From NCBI RefSeq assembly GCF_963665675.1, contig NZ_OY762426.1:2170001-2234000 (forward strand): DNA of 64,000 nucleotides. The letters are read 5' to 3'. The notes beneath the pieces are model-generated. The model did not search any database and was not told the origin of the DNA. It worked only from the letters and a program-made list of their open reading frames with translations. The translations under genes were made by a program, and so were the position numbers. Source of the stretch: an uncultured Methanolobus sp. GTDB lineage: Archaea > Halobacteriota > Methanosarcinia > Methanosarcinales > Methanosarcinaceae. The stretch's first letter is position 1. Each line of letters begins with the position of its first letter. Positions 55,229-64,000 of the stretch are shown here, piece by piece.

Positions 55229-56026
55229 ATGACAATGGAAGTAGACATACTTGAACTGTCAGAGAGGTCTGCAAAGTTCATATTATCCGATGCAAGTGCG
55301 GCATTTGCCAATGGTATCAGGAGGGCGGCGCTCTCTGACGTACCAACTCTTGCAATAGATGATGTGAACATATATAACAATACATCAGTCCTCTTTGACG
55401 AGCAGTTAGCGTTAAGGCTTGGCCTTATTCCTTTGACGACAGACATTGAGGAGTTCGTACCAGTAGAAGAGTGCACCTGTGAAGGTACTGAATGTCCTGC
55501 CTGTAAGGTTTCCCTTACACTCAGTGCTGAAGGCCCGAGAATGGTATATTCAGGTGATCTTGTATCATCTGACGAAAAAGTGCAGGCAGCTGACCAGAAC
55601 ATTCCTATCATTGATTTGAAGGATGACCAGAAGGTTGTGCTTGAGGCTATTGCTCACATGAATTATGGTCACAAGCATGCAAAATGGCAGGCTGGTGTGG
55701 CATGCGGCTACAAGAATATGCCTAGAGTCACGTTTAAGAACTGTGACGAATGTGGTGCATGTGTGGATGAATGTCCAAAGGACATTATTCACATTGGTCC
55801 GAACGGTGCAGAAATATCCGGCGATGATATCCTCAAATGTATTCTTTGCAAACTCTGTGCATCTATCTGTGAGATTGATGCGATAACTGTATCCGAAGAT
55901 GAAAAATCTTTCATTTTCACTATGGAATCCGATGGTTCTTACACGGTCCAACAGTTAATTATAAATGCAGGAACAACTATTAAGGAGAAAGCCAGCCGGT
56001 TGGGACAGATTTTAGAGTCCCTCTGA
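55229..56026 (+). CDS. rpoD: RNA polymerase subunit D with two ferredoxin-like clusters
   Basis: Alpha-like assembly subunit of archaeal RNA polymerase (pairs with subunit L). 265 residues: the dimerisation domain (AFANGIRRAALSDVPTLAID) is split by an inserted ferredoxin domain with Cys172-175-178-182 (CDECGACVDECP) and Cys204-207-210-214 (CILCKLCASICE), full sets for two [4Fe-4S] clusters as in Methanosarcina. A further Cys group (CTCEGTECPAC, 82-92) precedes it. The C-terminal LIINAGTTIKEKASRLGQIL completes the fold. The clusters may tune assembly to redox state. Confidence 0.97.
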   Translation: MTMEVDILELSERSAKFILSDASAAFANGIRRAALSDVPTLAIDDVNIYNNTSVLFDEQLALRLGLIPLTTDIEEFVPVEECTCEGTECPACKVSLTLSAEGPRMVYSGDLVSSDEKVQAADQNIPIIDLKDDQKVVLEAIAHMNYGHKHAKWQAGVACGYKNMPRVTFKNCDECGACVDECPKDIIHIGPNGAEISGDDILKCILCKLCASICEIDAITVSEDEKSFIFTMESDGSYTVQQLIINAGTTIKEKASRLGQILESL

Positions 56027-56088
56027 TGTGGTTTAGGAGATTCACTCTCCTACTAATTTATAAGTTGAATACGGAAAATCCGTCTTGT

Positions 56089-56173
56089 GCGGGGGTTGCC
56101 CAGCCAGGCCAAAGGCGCTAGGTTGAGGGCCTAGTCTCGTAGGAGTTCGTGTGTTCGAATCACACCTCCCGCA
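56089..56173 (+). tRNA. tRNA-Leu (anticodon GAG), copy 1
   Basis: Acceptor GCGGGGG with CTCCCGC, anticodon stem CTAGG/CCTAG around TTGAGGG, anticodon GAG (Leu CTC/CTT). Long variable arm. CCA happens to be encoded right after the discriminator A (56174-56176). Follows rpoD by 62 bases. Confidence 0.95.
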
Positions 56174-56250
56174 CCAAAATCTCTTTTACTGAGAATTTGG
56201 ACACAAGACAATATTTCCTGTAATATTTCCAATTCTACTGCATATCTTGT

Positions 56251-56335
56251 GCGGGGGTTGCCCAGCCAGGCCAAAGGCGCTAGGTTGAGGGCCTAGTCTC
56301 GTAGGAGTTCGTGTGTTCGAATCACACCTCCCGCA
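56251..56335 (+). tRNA. tRNA-Leu (anticodon GAG), copy 2
   Basis: The 85 bases are identical to copy 1, with the same five bases CTTGT-type leader before it. It is followed by CTA, not CCA. A tandem duplication with a 77-base spacer that is not conserved. Confidence 0.95.
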
Positions 56336-56455
56336 CTAATATCTTTTCTACTGATTACTATTCTGTTACCCGGTATTCTGTAATTTTAATTTCAGTAAAA
56401 AAGTTGAAATGGATAATTTTAAATCCGGATTTCGTTGTTCATTGAACAATATGCT

Positions 56456-57337
56456 CTAGTTGTTATCTCTGGAATGATATCTTACCTCATCGATTTCGGC
56501 TTTTCCAAGAGCTTTTAAAAAATGAGCTGCACGTATAGTAGTATGCTGTTTTCTTTCTTTCATACGGGTCTGGTACACACGAATAGAGCGAAGAAAGTCG
56601 ATCTTGCGAAACTCAGGCCAGAAAGGTGCACAGAAATAGGCAGCACATTCACTTCCGTTGGCCTGCCATGGAAGGAAATTAGATACTCTCTCATCTCCGC
56701 CTGTACGAATTATGAGGTCAACGTCAGGGAGTATTGCACTACCTGATGGATATAAATGACTGGATATCGTTTCTTCAGTAATGTCTTCAAGGCTAAGCTT
56801 GCCTGATTCAACCTTTTCAGCAATTTCCTTTACAGCCTGGATGATTTCCTGCCTACCACCATAAGCAACTGCAACTATGAGATTGAAGTTATTATATGAG
56901 GACGTTACAAGTTCAACATTATTTATTGATTCTTTTAACGTATCAGGTAATTTTTCAATATCCCCGATTGCATGAACCCGCATTTTTCTCTCATGGGTCC
57001 TTTCGTCTACAACTATCTCATCGAATTTGACCCTTATAAGATCAAAAAGTTTGTCTTTTTCATCATCTGTTCGGTTAAAATTCTCAGTTGAAAAAGCATA
57101 AATCGTAAGGTATTCTACCCCTATATCGCAGGCCCACTCCATCACATTTTCTGTGACATCTGCTCCTTTGCTGTGTCCAAATGATGTTATTTGTCCCAGT
57201 TTTCGTGCATACCTGCGGTTTCCATCCATAATGATAGCTACATGTCGTGGTACCTCCTTACTTTTGACTTCCTGTGTAAGCAGGCGTTCATATCCTTTGT
57301 AAACTATTCCTGGTATGTTTTTCAGTATACTTGACAC
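56456..57337 (-). CDS. uppS: cis-Prenyltransferase (undecaprenyl diphosphate synthase family)
   Basis: Adds isopentenyl diphosphate units in cis to make the long polyprenyl carrier for glycosylation (dolichol-type in archaea). 293 residues from GTG 57337. The P-binding start HVAIIMDGNRRYARK includes the catalytic Asp38; LTIYAFSTENFNRTDDE, NLIVAVAYGGRQEIIQA and DLIIRTGGDERVSNFLPWQ are the other family blocks. The last, WPEFRKIDFLRSIRVY, completes the active site. Transcribed opposite to the tRNA genes. Confidence 0.96.
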   Translation of the reverse strand: MSSILKNIPGIVYKGYERLLTQEVKSKEVPRHVAIIMDGNRRYARKLGQITSFGHSKGADVTENVMEWACDIGVEYLTIYAFSTENFNRTDDEKDKLFDLIRVKFDEIVVDERTHERKMRVHAIGDIEKLPDTLKESINNVELVTSSYNNFNLIVAVAYGGRQEIIQAVKEIAEKVESGKLSLEDITEETISSHLYPSGSAILPDVDLIIRTGGDERVSNFLPWQANGSECAAYFCAPFWPEFRKIDFLRSIRVYQTRMKERKQHTTIRAAHFLKALGKAEIDEVRYHSRDNN

Positions 57338-57413
57338 TCCAGCACATTAATTAAACAAGTTCAATACGGCTTAATTGCTATTTGAACTTATCCGGATGAA
57401 AAAGAAGGTGGGA

Positions 57414-57737
57414 TTAATAATTTTCAAGCACATTCCTTACAATATCTCTGTAATCCTCTTTCAAAAGGTAAATATTGTGATCACCGGTCACATCAATACT
57501 TAGTATCCCAAGTCTGGTATTCATGAGCCCGACCATTGCTGAAACGCCTCTGTAACTAACATCAAAATCCGTATTATGAAGATGCCCGTACACGTCTCCC
57601 GTAGTGAACTTATCACCATTAAGGAACAACTTCAGTACTACTTTGCGTATACCAGTATCATCGCGACTAAGATATTTTATTAGTCTTTCTCTTACCCGCT
57701 CTTCAATCGTTTCCAGTACAAACACCTCTTTCTTCAA
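57414..57737 (-). CDS. DUF2551 protein
   Basis: 107 residues (MKKEVFVLETIEERVRERLI...) of a small family restricted to methanogens. Helix-rich, with KFTTGDVYGHLHNTDFDVSY and GVSAMVGLMNTRLGILSIDV, which looks like a winged-helix DNA-binding fold, so a regulator is possible. Single gene between uppS and the radical SAM gene. Confidence 0.8.
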   Translation of the reverse strand: MKKEVFVLETIEERVRERLIKYLSRDDTGIRKVVLKLFLNGDKFTTGDVYGHLHNTDFDVSYRGVSAMVGLMNTRLGILSIDVTGDHNIYLLKEDYRDIVRNVLENY

Positions 57738-57844
57738 TATGTTATTTTATCTTATAAAACTATTTATTTATAATAGCTCTAAAACCAGCATTGGATATGA
57801 AAATTGTACCATCTATATCATTCTCACATATATAATTTAGCCTT

Positions 57845-58897
57845 TTAAAGGGGTATTTTTTCAACAATTATTCCCTCTTTAAAAGGATATCTTTCGATAA
57901 TGTACAATTTTCTATCTGAATTTCGAATCAATTCTGCAATATCCTCAAGTATCCACCATGCAATATCTATTCCTTTTGATGTAATCTCCATCATATCTGA
58001 AGGAACTCTCATTTGTTTCAGTTCTTCAAAAATAACTTCTGGGTCATTCTCCGTACATTCGATGTATCCATAATAAATTGTTCCTTCCTCGCCGATCTCA
58101 TCAAATGGCCTTGCTGTGTTTTCTGCAATACGCATTAACCTTTTGCGAAGCTGTACAGCATCCTTGTAGCTTGACGGGCAAAAATGGATTCTGTCACAAT
58201 TATTTGCAGCTTCAAGAGCATATTCCTTTGAACCTTTCACCGCATTTGACATATCGTCAGCAAGGACATATCCACGTTTTTTCATAGCATCGGAATTTGT
58301 ATCTGAAAACTCCAGTTCATTGAGATTCAGAAAACATTTCGCACTATTTGCAAAATGCCCTACCATTTCTGCACCTTTTAAGGATGGGATTTCTATGCCT
58401 GTTTCTATTTCACGATCATTTGCACATCTGATCGAATTAGCATAGCCAGTTTCTTCCAGCCTCTCCCAGAGATTCACAGGCGGATGGAACCTGATCTCAT
58501 CAAGTCCAGCGTCTGCCAGTTCCTGTATTGTTTCCCTGTCAGGTGCCATGGATGTATACAAATGAATATGATGTTCTGATCCCAACCTGTTCTTAAGAAG
58601 CCTTATGTAATAAATTACTTTTTCTTTTCTGATAAGTGGCTCTCCGCCGGTAATTCCTGTTCCGAGAGCATCCATCTGCAGTGCTTCGTCCAGAACATCC
58701 TGATCAGAAAGAACCTTTCTTTCGTTAGCATAGGTAATGTCAGCACGTCTCTCTTCGGACACCGGGCAGTAAAAACAATCCTTCGGGCAGGCGCCTGTTA
58801 TAAAAAGAACCATTTTTGCACCCTGCTGACAGAGTTTGCAACCTTCTGAAAGAAAAGAATGGAAAGAACCAGTCTCTCCGTTTATGACCTTACTCAT
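57845..58897 (-). CDS. Radical SAM protein, archaeal type
   Basis: 350 residues. The SAM-cluster motif is GACPKDCFYCPVSE (C-x3-C-x2-C, about residues 35-42), preceded by another Cys pair (CKLCQQG) and followed by GTGITGGEPLIRKEKVIYY, the Gly-rich SAM-binding strand. Similar proteins in methanogens are annotated only as radical SAM. The ferredoxin gene at 58986 is divergent from it, 88 bases away, and could supply electrons. Confidence 0.9.
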   Translation of the reverse strand: MSKVINGETGSFHSFLSEGCKLCQQGAKMVLFITGACPKDCFYCPVSEERRADITYANERKVLSDQDVLDEALQMDALGTGITGGEPLIRKEKVIYYIRLLKNRLGSEHHIHLYTSMAPDRETIQELADAGLDEIRFHPPVNLWERLEETGYANSIRCANDREIETGIEIPSLKGAEMVGHFANSAKCFLNLNELEFSDTNSDAMKKRGYVLADDMSNAVKGSKEYALEAANNCDRIHFCPSSYKDAVQLRKRLMRIAENTARPFDEIGEEGTIYYGYIECTENDPEVIFEELKQMRVPSDMMEITSKGIDIAWWILEDIAELIRNSDRKLYIIERYPFKEGIIVEKIPL

Positions 58898-58985
58898 CAG
58901 GGCATTCTATAACCTGCAGGTATTTAAGAGTATTTTTATAGTGGATGTCAAAACTTATGTAATATTCACACATTAAACTGTTTAG

Positions 58986-59171
58986 ATGGGAGAACGTGAA
59001 GGTTTTATCGTTTCTATCGGCTGCCGCAAATGTGGCAAATGTGAGAATGTCTGTCCTAACGGAGCACTTTACAGGGTCAACGGTTTTGTCAATGTTGATC
59101 ACGAAAAATGTGATCTTTGCATGAAATGCGTAAAAGTATGTCCTAACAAGGCTCTGGTCTACATGGAATAA
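58986..59171 (+). CDS. Small 2[4Fe-4S] ferredoxin
   Basis: 61 residues with two full cluster motifs: CRKCGKCENVCPNGAL and CDLCMKCVKVCPNKAL (C-x2-C-x2-C-x3-CP). Electron carrier. Starts at ATG 58986; divergent with the radical SAM gene, sharing an 88-base promoter region with TATTTTTATAG-type A/T tracts. Confidence 0.95.
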   Translation: MGEREGFIVSIGCRKCGKCENVCPNGALYRVNGFVNVDHEKCDLCMKCVKVCPNKALVYME

Positions 59172-59207
59172 GTCTTTGCTTTTTTAGCCAGAACCTCATT
59201 TTCCATA

Positions 59208-59780
59208 CTATTTCTCAATTCCTTCCATACCAATTGAAAATGCTTTTCCGAGGAATTCACCAAGGCCATAATAACTTCTCTCTGGTGAATAGATGATCGG
59301 TCTGATTTTCTCTATACTGGGGTTGCCCTTTTCGTCCAGCACGGATTCATCCGCTTTAATGTCCACAATCTCTCCAATGAACTGAGTATGAAGTCCCAGT
59401 TCAAAACTCTGTATCAGCTTGCATTCAAGCACAATAGGAAATTCTTCCACATACGGTGCATACACAACATCACTTTTTACAGGTGTAAGCCCCATTTTCT
59501 CAATTTTGTCCACATCTTTTCCGCTGGCAATTCCAAAATAATCTGTTTCTTTCACATAATCTTCGGATGGAATACTGATTGTGAAAGCTTCTTTTTCCAT
59601 GATATTTGCATAACTATATGTTGCCTTGCGAAGGGATACTGCAATACATGGCGGGTCAGAACAGCAGATACCTCCCCAGGCTGCGGTCATTACATTTGCT
59701 TTTCCGAACATGTCATAGGTTCCCACAAGCCATGCAGGGGTCGGATATGCCAGTGATTTTGCTCCGATTGATTTTTTCAT
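59208..59780 (-). CDS. Flavin reductase-like FMN-binding protein
   Basis: 190 residues of the flavin reductase-like split-barrel family. Typical blocks: [40 protein letters not shown] (with an unusual Cys-Cys), [19 protein letters not shown] and the final [17 protein letters not shown]. In methanogens these enzymes bind FMN and may react with oxygen or disulfide partners. Start ATG 59780 with AGAGGTGTTTT upstream. Single gene. Confidence 0.92.
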   Translation of the reverse strand: MKKSIGAKSLAYPTPAWLVGTYDMFGKANVMTAAWGGICCSDPPCIAVSLRKATYSYANIMEKEAFTISIPSEDYVKETDYFGIASGKDVDKIEKMGLTPVKSDVVYAPYVEEFPIVLECKLIQSFELGLHTQFIGEIVDIKADESVLDEKGNPSIEKIRPIIYSPERSYYGLGEFLGKAFSIGMEGIEK

Positions 59781-59965
59781 AAAAACACCTCTATAAAAAA
59801 AGGTGTCAAAGAAGCTTTAATCTTACGGCAGTTGTATGCCGATTAAATATGATGTTTTTCCCATATCATTCCCCTGAAAATAACCCTTGAGAAGATGGTT
59901 GAAACCGTAAAGACAATTATCGTTACCGGAAGTATCTGGCCGATATCATAACGTAATTGTGCCCG

Positions 59966-61024
59966 TTATCCTCCGTATTCGATAGTCCCTGAAAAGCGTA
60001 TGAGTATCACAGTGATAAGTATTATGTAGATTCCGATTGCAAACATAAAGAGGTCGGAGGGAATAGACTGGTTAAGATTTCCAGGTGATATCTTTGCCGG
60101 TTCCGGGATAGAGTTCTCAGGTAGTCTTCCGATGCTGTCGGATATATTCAGAAGGATCTTTGCTATGACTTCCGAAAGGGCAATGGTGAAGCCTGCGATA
60201 AGTGGTGAAAATATTGCCGCAGTAGAAAGCATGGTGGATGCTGTGTGTATGAATGCCTCTTCTGCAGACCGTCCTTCGGATATCCTTCTACCCAGAATGA
60301 ACAGGGCATCTGAGAATTCGTTCTCCATTTTCCGAATTTCAGCTCTTATTTTCTTGTAAGGTGCATAAGTGATGTTCAGGTAAATCGCTACAGCAAAAAC
60401 AATTCCCCAGATTACAAAGAGTGTAGGCGGGATTATTCCTTCCAGTGTTACAGTGGAAATAATATTCAATGGATTTCCTTTGAGGACCAAGATGTATCCG
60501 AGAGAAGAAATCACAAGACCTATGACTGAGGATAATATCAGTGCCTCACGTTTTCTCTTCCTGATACCTTGAAGTTCAGGATGGATGTCGGGAATGTCCT
60601 GCGGTATGAATGCTGCCGGATGCTGCATAAGTATGTATTCTGCATAGGCAAATGTGAAAAGTGGCAGGATAATGTCGTATACTATTACAAGTGTGCCAAT
60701 TCCAAACCTGATACCTACGACTGTGATGGCAGGCATGAGCGCAACCAGTGCCAGGGGTATCAGGATGAAAACAGAATAAAGCACATATGTTGGTTTTTTC
60801 AGTTTGGATGCAAAGCTGTCCATGAGATCTTTCGTACTTTCGAGAACCAGGTCAAGTGATCCGTTAAGTGTGATTATCCTCTGTGCCTCGTCAGGCTCGC
60901 TGGTTGAGCTTTTGATTAAGTGGAGTGCCCGTTTGAAATACTCGCTGTCTTTGCCCCACATATTTGAAAATTCAAGGGTAGCATCATCAATTCCACGATA
61001 TTCCCTAACATGCAGGTCCCACAT
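59966..61024 (-). pseudogene. FlaJ/TadC-like type II secretion membrane protein, shortened
   Basis: 352 residues. The middle and C-terminal segments resemble archaellum FlaJ/TadC proteins: KPTYVLYSVFILIPLALVAL, ALFILGRRISEGRSAEEAF, and AAIFSPLIAGFTIALSEVI. The usual family length is above 500. The N-terminal membrane half is missing, and the jump from AEEAFIHTASTM to LSTAAIFSPLIAG drops the long domain normally between them. No ATPase (FlaI/TadA) neighbour is present. Probably a decayed gene, though a short variant cannot be excluded. Confidence 0.65.
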
Positions 61025-61191
61025 TATTTTTTAGAGCACTTTGCTATAACAAGAAGTATCAGCAAAAGATATTAGCAAAAAAGTTTCAGCAACAATACCA
61101 GCAACAAGAGTTAATACAATACTTTCACATTACTTCCCACTGGATTTTATACTCCCGGAACGTATTCCCTTATTAAAGGCCGGAGGTCCGC

Positions 61192-62421
61192 ATGAGTATA
61201 TACACCGTATCACAGCTAAATGAGCACATAAAACAGGTTCTTACAAGCGATCCGCAACTATCGCAGGTGTGGGTGCGCGGTGAAATATCGAACCTGACCA
61301 AACATAGCTCCGGTCATAATTATTTTACGTTAAAGGATGGAAACGCCCAGATAAGCTGCGTAAGTTTCAGGATGACCAACAGGACACTGAAATTCGAGCC
61401 GGAATCATCAATGAAAGTCCTGGTTTTCGGAACTGTTGACGTGTACACGGTTCGTGGTCAGTATCAGCTCAGGGTTCTTGACATGCGCCCTGATGGTATC
61501 GGTGAGCTTTACAAGGCTTACGAGCAACTCAGAAACAGGCTACAGGAAGAAGGCCTGTTTGATGTGATACATAAGAAGAAAATACCTCCGTATCCATCAA
61601 AGGTCGGTGTTATTACGTCACCTACCGGAGCAGCAATTCATGATATACTTCATGTTCTTAAGCGCAGGTTCCCGGTGGATGTTCTGCTCAGTCCTGCAAT
61701 AGTCCAGGGTGAAAATTCCGCAGAGAGTATCATAAAAGCCCTTGGATCCCTGAACCAGACTGATGTGGATGTGATTATTCTGGGAAGGGGCGGTGGTTCT
61801 CTGGAGGACCTGTGGTCGTTTAATGAAGAAGTTGTCGCAAGGGCCATATTTGAGTCTGAAATACCTGTGATCTCGGCTGTAGGTCATGAGACCGATTATA
61901 CAATTTCAGACTTTGTGGCAGATGTGCGGGCTCCAACGCCATCAGCAGCAGCCGAAATTGCAGTTCCGGAAAAGACCAGCCTGACAAAACATATGGAATC
62001 GATGTTATCGCGTATGCAGCAGGCTGCAATACATATTATTGCTGACAGACGTCATCATATTGAGTTTCTGTATTCCCGCATAGAGCCGGAGAAATTTGCC
62101 GAAATAGTGCGGCGTGACATGCAGAGGGTTGATGAGTTGAGTTCCCGCATGGACATGGCTTTTGGGAGAGCAATGGAATCCAGATATGCCTCCCTTGGTG
62201 GTCTTGCAGGCAGGCTCAATGCAGTAAGTCCTTTGAATACCCTTGAACGTGGTTACAGTATTGCTCTGAAAAGCGATGACCATGCTGTAATCAGAAGTGT
62301 TGATGATGTGAAAACCGATGAATCGGTTGATGTCAGGTTAATAGATGGTACCCTTGAATGTAAAGTAATGGGTACAAGGTCAGAGAAGGGAAATAAAGCT
62401 GAAAATGGGAGTAGGAGCTGA
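61192..62421 (+). CDS. xseA: Exodeoxyribonuclease VII large subunit
   Basis: Catalytic subunit of the single-strand exonuclease. 409 residues: OB-fold at 1-100 (VWVRGEISNLTKHSSGHNYF), catalytic domain with GVITSPTGAAIHDILHVLKR, IILGRGGGSLEDLWSFN, SAVGHETDYTISDFVADVRA and PTPSAAAE, then a coiled-coil region and C-terminal LNTLERGYSIAL. A bacterial-type gene found in some methanogens. Ends five bases before xseB. Confidence 0.97.
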   Translation: MSIYTVSQLNEHIKQVLTSDPQLSQVWVRGEISNLTKHSSGHNYFTLKDGNAQISCVSFRMTNRTLKFEPESSMKVLVFGTVDVYTVRGQYQLRVLDMRPDGIGELYKAYEQLRNRLQEEGLFDVIHKKKIPPYPSKVGVITSPTGAAIHDILHVLKRRFPVDVLLSPAIVQGENSAESIIKALGSLNQTDVDVIILGRGGGSLEDLWSFNEEVVARAIFESEIPVISAVGHETDYTISDFVADVRAPTPSAAAEIAVPEKTSLTKHMESMLSRMQQAAIHIIADRRHHIEFLYSRIEPEKFAEIVRRDMQRVDELSSRMDMAFGRAMESRYASLGGLAGRLNAVSPLNTLERGYSIALKSDDHAVIRSVDDVKTDESVDVRLIDGTLECKVMGTRSEKGNKAENGSRS

Positions 62422-62426
62422 AGGTT

Positions 62427-62732
62427 ATGGCAGGAAATAAGAAAGGTTCTGAAGAAAACACAGATGTTGGTAAGCGCCAGATGAGTGATCTTATGGGTGG
62501 ATCTGAAGATTCAGAGACAATAAGTTTTGAAAAGTCTCTTGATGAACTGGAATCCCTGGTGGAAAAGCTTGAAAGAGGACAATTGACTCTTGATGAAAGT
62601 CTTGGACTTTTCGAGCGTGGTATGAAACTAGCCAGGATTTGCAACCGGAAACTTTCAAAAGCTGAAAGGAAGATCGAGATTCTGATAGAAGAGAATGGTA
62701 ACCTGAAGACTGAAACATTTATCGAAGAGTGA
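62427..62732 (+). CDS. xseB: Exodeoxyribonuclease VII small subunit
   Basis: 101 residues. The C-terminal two thirds have the family helix-turn-helix pair: SFEKSLDELESLVEKLERGQ, then LTLDESLGLFERGMKLARIC and SKAERKIEI. The first 35 residues are a hydrophilic extension. Several XseB subunits wrap the coiled coil of XseA. Directly after xseA, so the enzyme is complete here. Confidence 0.95.
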   Translation: MAGNKKGSEENTDVGKRQMSDLMGGSEDSETISFEKSLDELESLVEKLERGQLTLDESLGLFERGMKLARICNRKLSKAERKIEILIEENGNLKTETFIEE

Positions 62733-62759
62733 ATCCATTAAGGACCACGGAGGCTTTCT

Positions 62760-63539
62760 ATGAAAAAAGGATTTGACGGTGAGAAGTACGAAAAGTTCTC
62801 AGCACCACAGCAGGAGTGGGGCAGCAAAGTAATGGATGAACTTGGCCTGAAAGGCAGTGAACATATTCTAGACCTTGGTTGTGGCAACGGCCTTCTCGGT
62901 GCAAAACTCGCGGCAAAAGTACCTGATGGAAAGGTTATAGGTATTGACAGCTCAGCTTCCATGCTTGAACAGGCACAGAAACACAGAACTGATAATCTGG
63001 AGTTTTTGCTGCGTGATATTAATGATCTGGACTTTGAGGATAAATTCAATGTTGTGTTCTCCAATGCTGCTCTTCACTGGGTGGCAGATCATTCTCTGGC
63101 TCTGGGGCAAATATACCGATCAATGAAAAGTGGTGGCATAATGAGGGTTCAGTTTGCCGGTGAAGGTAACTGTCTGAATCTAATTTCAGTTCTTAAGGAC
63201 GCAATGTCATCTCCTGATTTTAAAGATGATCTAAGTTCTTTTGATTGGCCGTGGTACATGCCAGGTGTTGAAGAATACAAAAAACTGCTGGTTGAATCCG
63301 GTTTTGAGGATCTCCGTGTGTGGATGGAGAATGCTGACCGCAATTTCCCTGATGAAGAATCTTATGTAGGGTGGATAGACCAGCCAAGTATTGTCCCTTT
63401 TGTGTCTTTTCTACCGGGGAACAAGGCACTGCATTTCAGAGAGCATGTTGTCAGAGAAGCAAAAAAGATTGCTGTGCAGGAAGATGGAACATATTTTGAA
63501 TATTTCAGGCGTCTGAATGTATATGCGATAAAAAAATAG
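62760..63539 (+). CDS. SAM-dependent methyltransferase (trans-aconitate methyltransferase-like)
   Basis: 259 residues. Class I fold: motif I ILDLGCGNGLLGAKLA, then VIGIDSSASMLEQAQKH (acidic loop), FLLRDINDLDF and NVVFSNAALHWVADHSLAL, which is typical of the Tam-like group. C-terminal part contains WPWYMPGVEEYKKLLVESGF. Substrate unknown. CACGGAGG precedes ATG 62760. It follows xseB by 27 bases. Confidence 0.9.
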   Translation: MKKGFDGEKYEKFSAPQQEWGSKVMDELGLKGSEHILDLGCGNGLLGAKLAAKVPDGKVIGIDSSASMLEQAQKHRTDNLEFLLRDINDLDFEDKFNVVFSNAALHWVADHSLALGQIYRSMKSGGIMRVQFAGEGNCLNLISVLKDAMSSPDFKDDLSSFDWPWYMPGVEEYKKLLVESGFEDLRVWMENADRNFPDEESYVGWIDQPSIVPFVSFLPGNKALHFREHVVREAKKIAVQEDGTYFEYFRRLNVYAIKK

Positions 63540-63569
63540 AACGATTTTGTGTTTGTGGAACATGTAAAA

Positions 63570-64000
63570 ATGAGAGATGAATTTATAAAAACAATAGAAG
63601 GATACGATTCCTCAGCAAAAGCATATTCTGAAACAATTGTAAAATTAAGTAATTATGATGAAACCTATGATTTCCTTGCCGATTGCCTAAAAGAAAATGC
63701 CAGTATCTTAGATTTAGCATGTGGGCCTGCAAATATATCTTCCTATTTATTACAACATAAACGATTGATGAATATAACAGGAATTGATTTATCCCAAAAT
63801 ATGATTGATATTGCTAAGAAGAATGTTCCTCAGGGAACATTTTTTTGTGCTGATGTTGTTGAATATAGATCAAAAGAAAAATATGATGCGGCAATTATAG
63901 GTTTTGCCATTCCGTATCTCAATATGCAGGAAATTGAGACATTCTTGAGTAATACTGAATTTAATTTAAATCACGGAGCTTATCTCTACATCAGTTTTAT
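63570..64000 (+). CDS. SAM-dependent methyltransferase, 3' end outside window
   Basis: From ATG 63570 (GTG 63555 and others are in frame upstream) the frame reads MRDEFIKTIEGYDSSAKAYS, then motif I ILDLACGPANISSYLL, NITGIDLSQNMIDIAKKN and YDAAIIGFAIPYLNMQEIET, all of the class I methyltransferase fold. 143 codons are visible before the window ends. A/T-richer than its neighbours. Substrate unknown. Confidence 0.88.
   Translation, partial: MRDEFIKTIEGYDSSAKAYSETIVKLSNYDETYDFLADCLKENASILDLACGPANISSYLLQHKRLMNITGIDLSQNMIDIAKKNVPQGTFFCADVVEYRSKEKYDAAIIGFAIPYLNMQEIETFLSNTEFNLNHGAYLYISF

Overview
The window comes from a methanogenic archaeon of the Methanosarcinales, probably Methanosarcinaceae. 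The evidence is an archaeal-order ribosomal protein cluster with archaeal-only members (S4e, L32e, L19e, RNase P Rpp29), an RNA polymerase subunit D carrying two ferredoxin-type cluster motifs, Cbf5, PAN, a DUF2551 protein, bacterial-type UvrB and exonuclease VII, and archaeal insertion sequences such as ISH3. The genus cannot be settled from the sequence alone.

Bases 1-11342 are one dense, forward-strand operon: rpl29, rnp1, rps17, rpl14, rpl24, rps4e, rpl5, rps14, rps8, rpl6, rpl32e, rpl19e, rpl18, rps5, rpl30, rpl15, then secY, adk, a DUF106 Oxa1-like insertase, cmk and cbf5, ending at tRNA-Ser(GGA). The rest of this locus (rps13, rps4, rps11, rpoD, tRNA-Leu) resumes only at 53788. Between them lie about 42 kb of mostly accessory DNA. 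A 17-base piece of the tRNA-Ser 3' end recurs at 52690 with one mismatch, and a broken tyrosine integrase gene sits just after the tRNA, which suggests old integration at the tRNA.

Within that 42 kb, 11.5-16.3 kb holds an integrase remnant, a reverse-strand group (LamG protein plus ribbon-helix-helix regulators), a divergent regulator, and an uncharacterised pair: a 298-residue soluble protein and a multi-pass membrane protein, followed by two more small membrane proteins. This is the best candidate for an undescribed system. From 16.3 to 26.4 kb lie IS630, IS21 split by a group II intron, KAP NTPase fragments, MITEs and IS66. From 27.4 to 33.2 kb is an island of core genes: tRNA-Glu, pan, a Gln/Pro-rich winged-helix protein, two DUF131 proteins, uvrB and tRNA-Gly. 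From 33.4 to 52.4 kb come small membrane proteins, pseudogenes and layered mobile elements.

The mobile elements are nested and their target duplications can be read. An IS4/ISH8-like element lies in an IS1634-like gene and itself holds an ISH3 and an IS1-derived element. An IS256 holds a group II intron that holds another ISH3. One IS5-like element lies in another. Removing the inner elements restores the outer reading frames.

From 53.8 kb to the end is normal chromosome: the rps13-rpoD operon, two identical tRNA-Leu(GAG) genes, cis-prenyltransferase, DUF2551, a radical SAM enzyme with a divergent ferredoxin, a flavin reductase, a decayed FlaJ/TadC-like protein, xseA-xseB and two methyltransferases, the last cut by the window edge.
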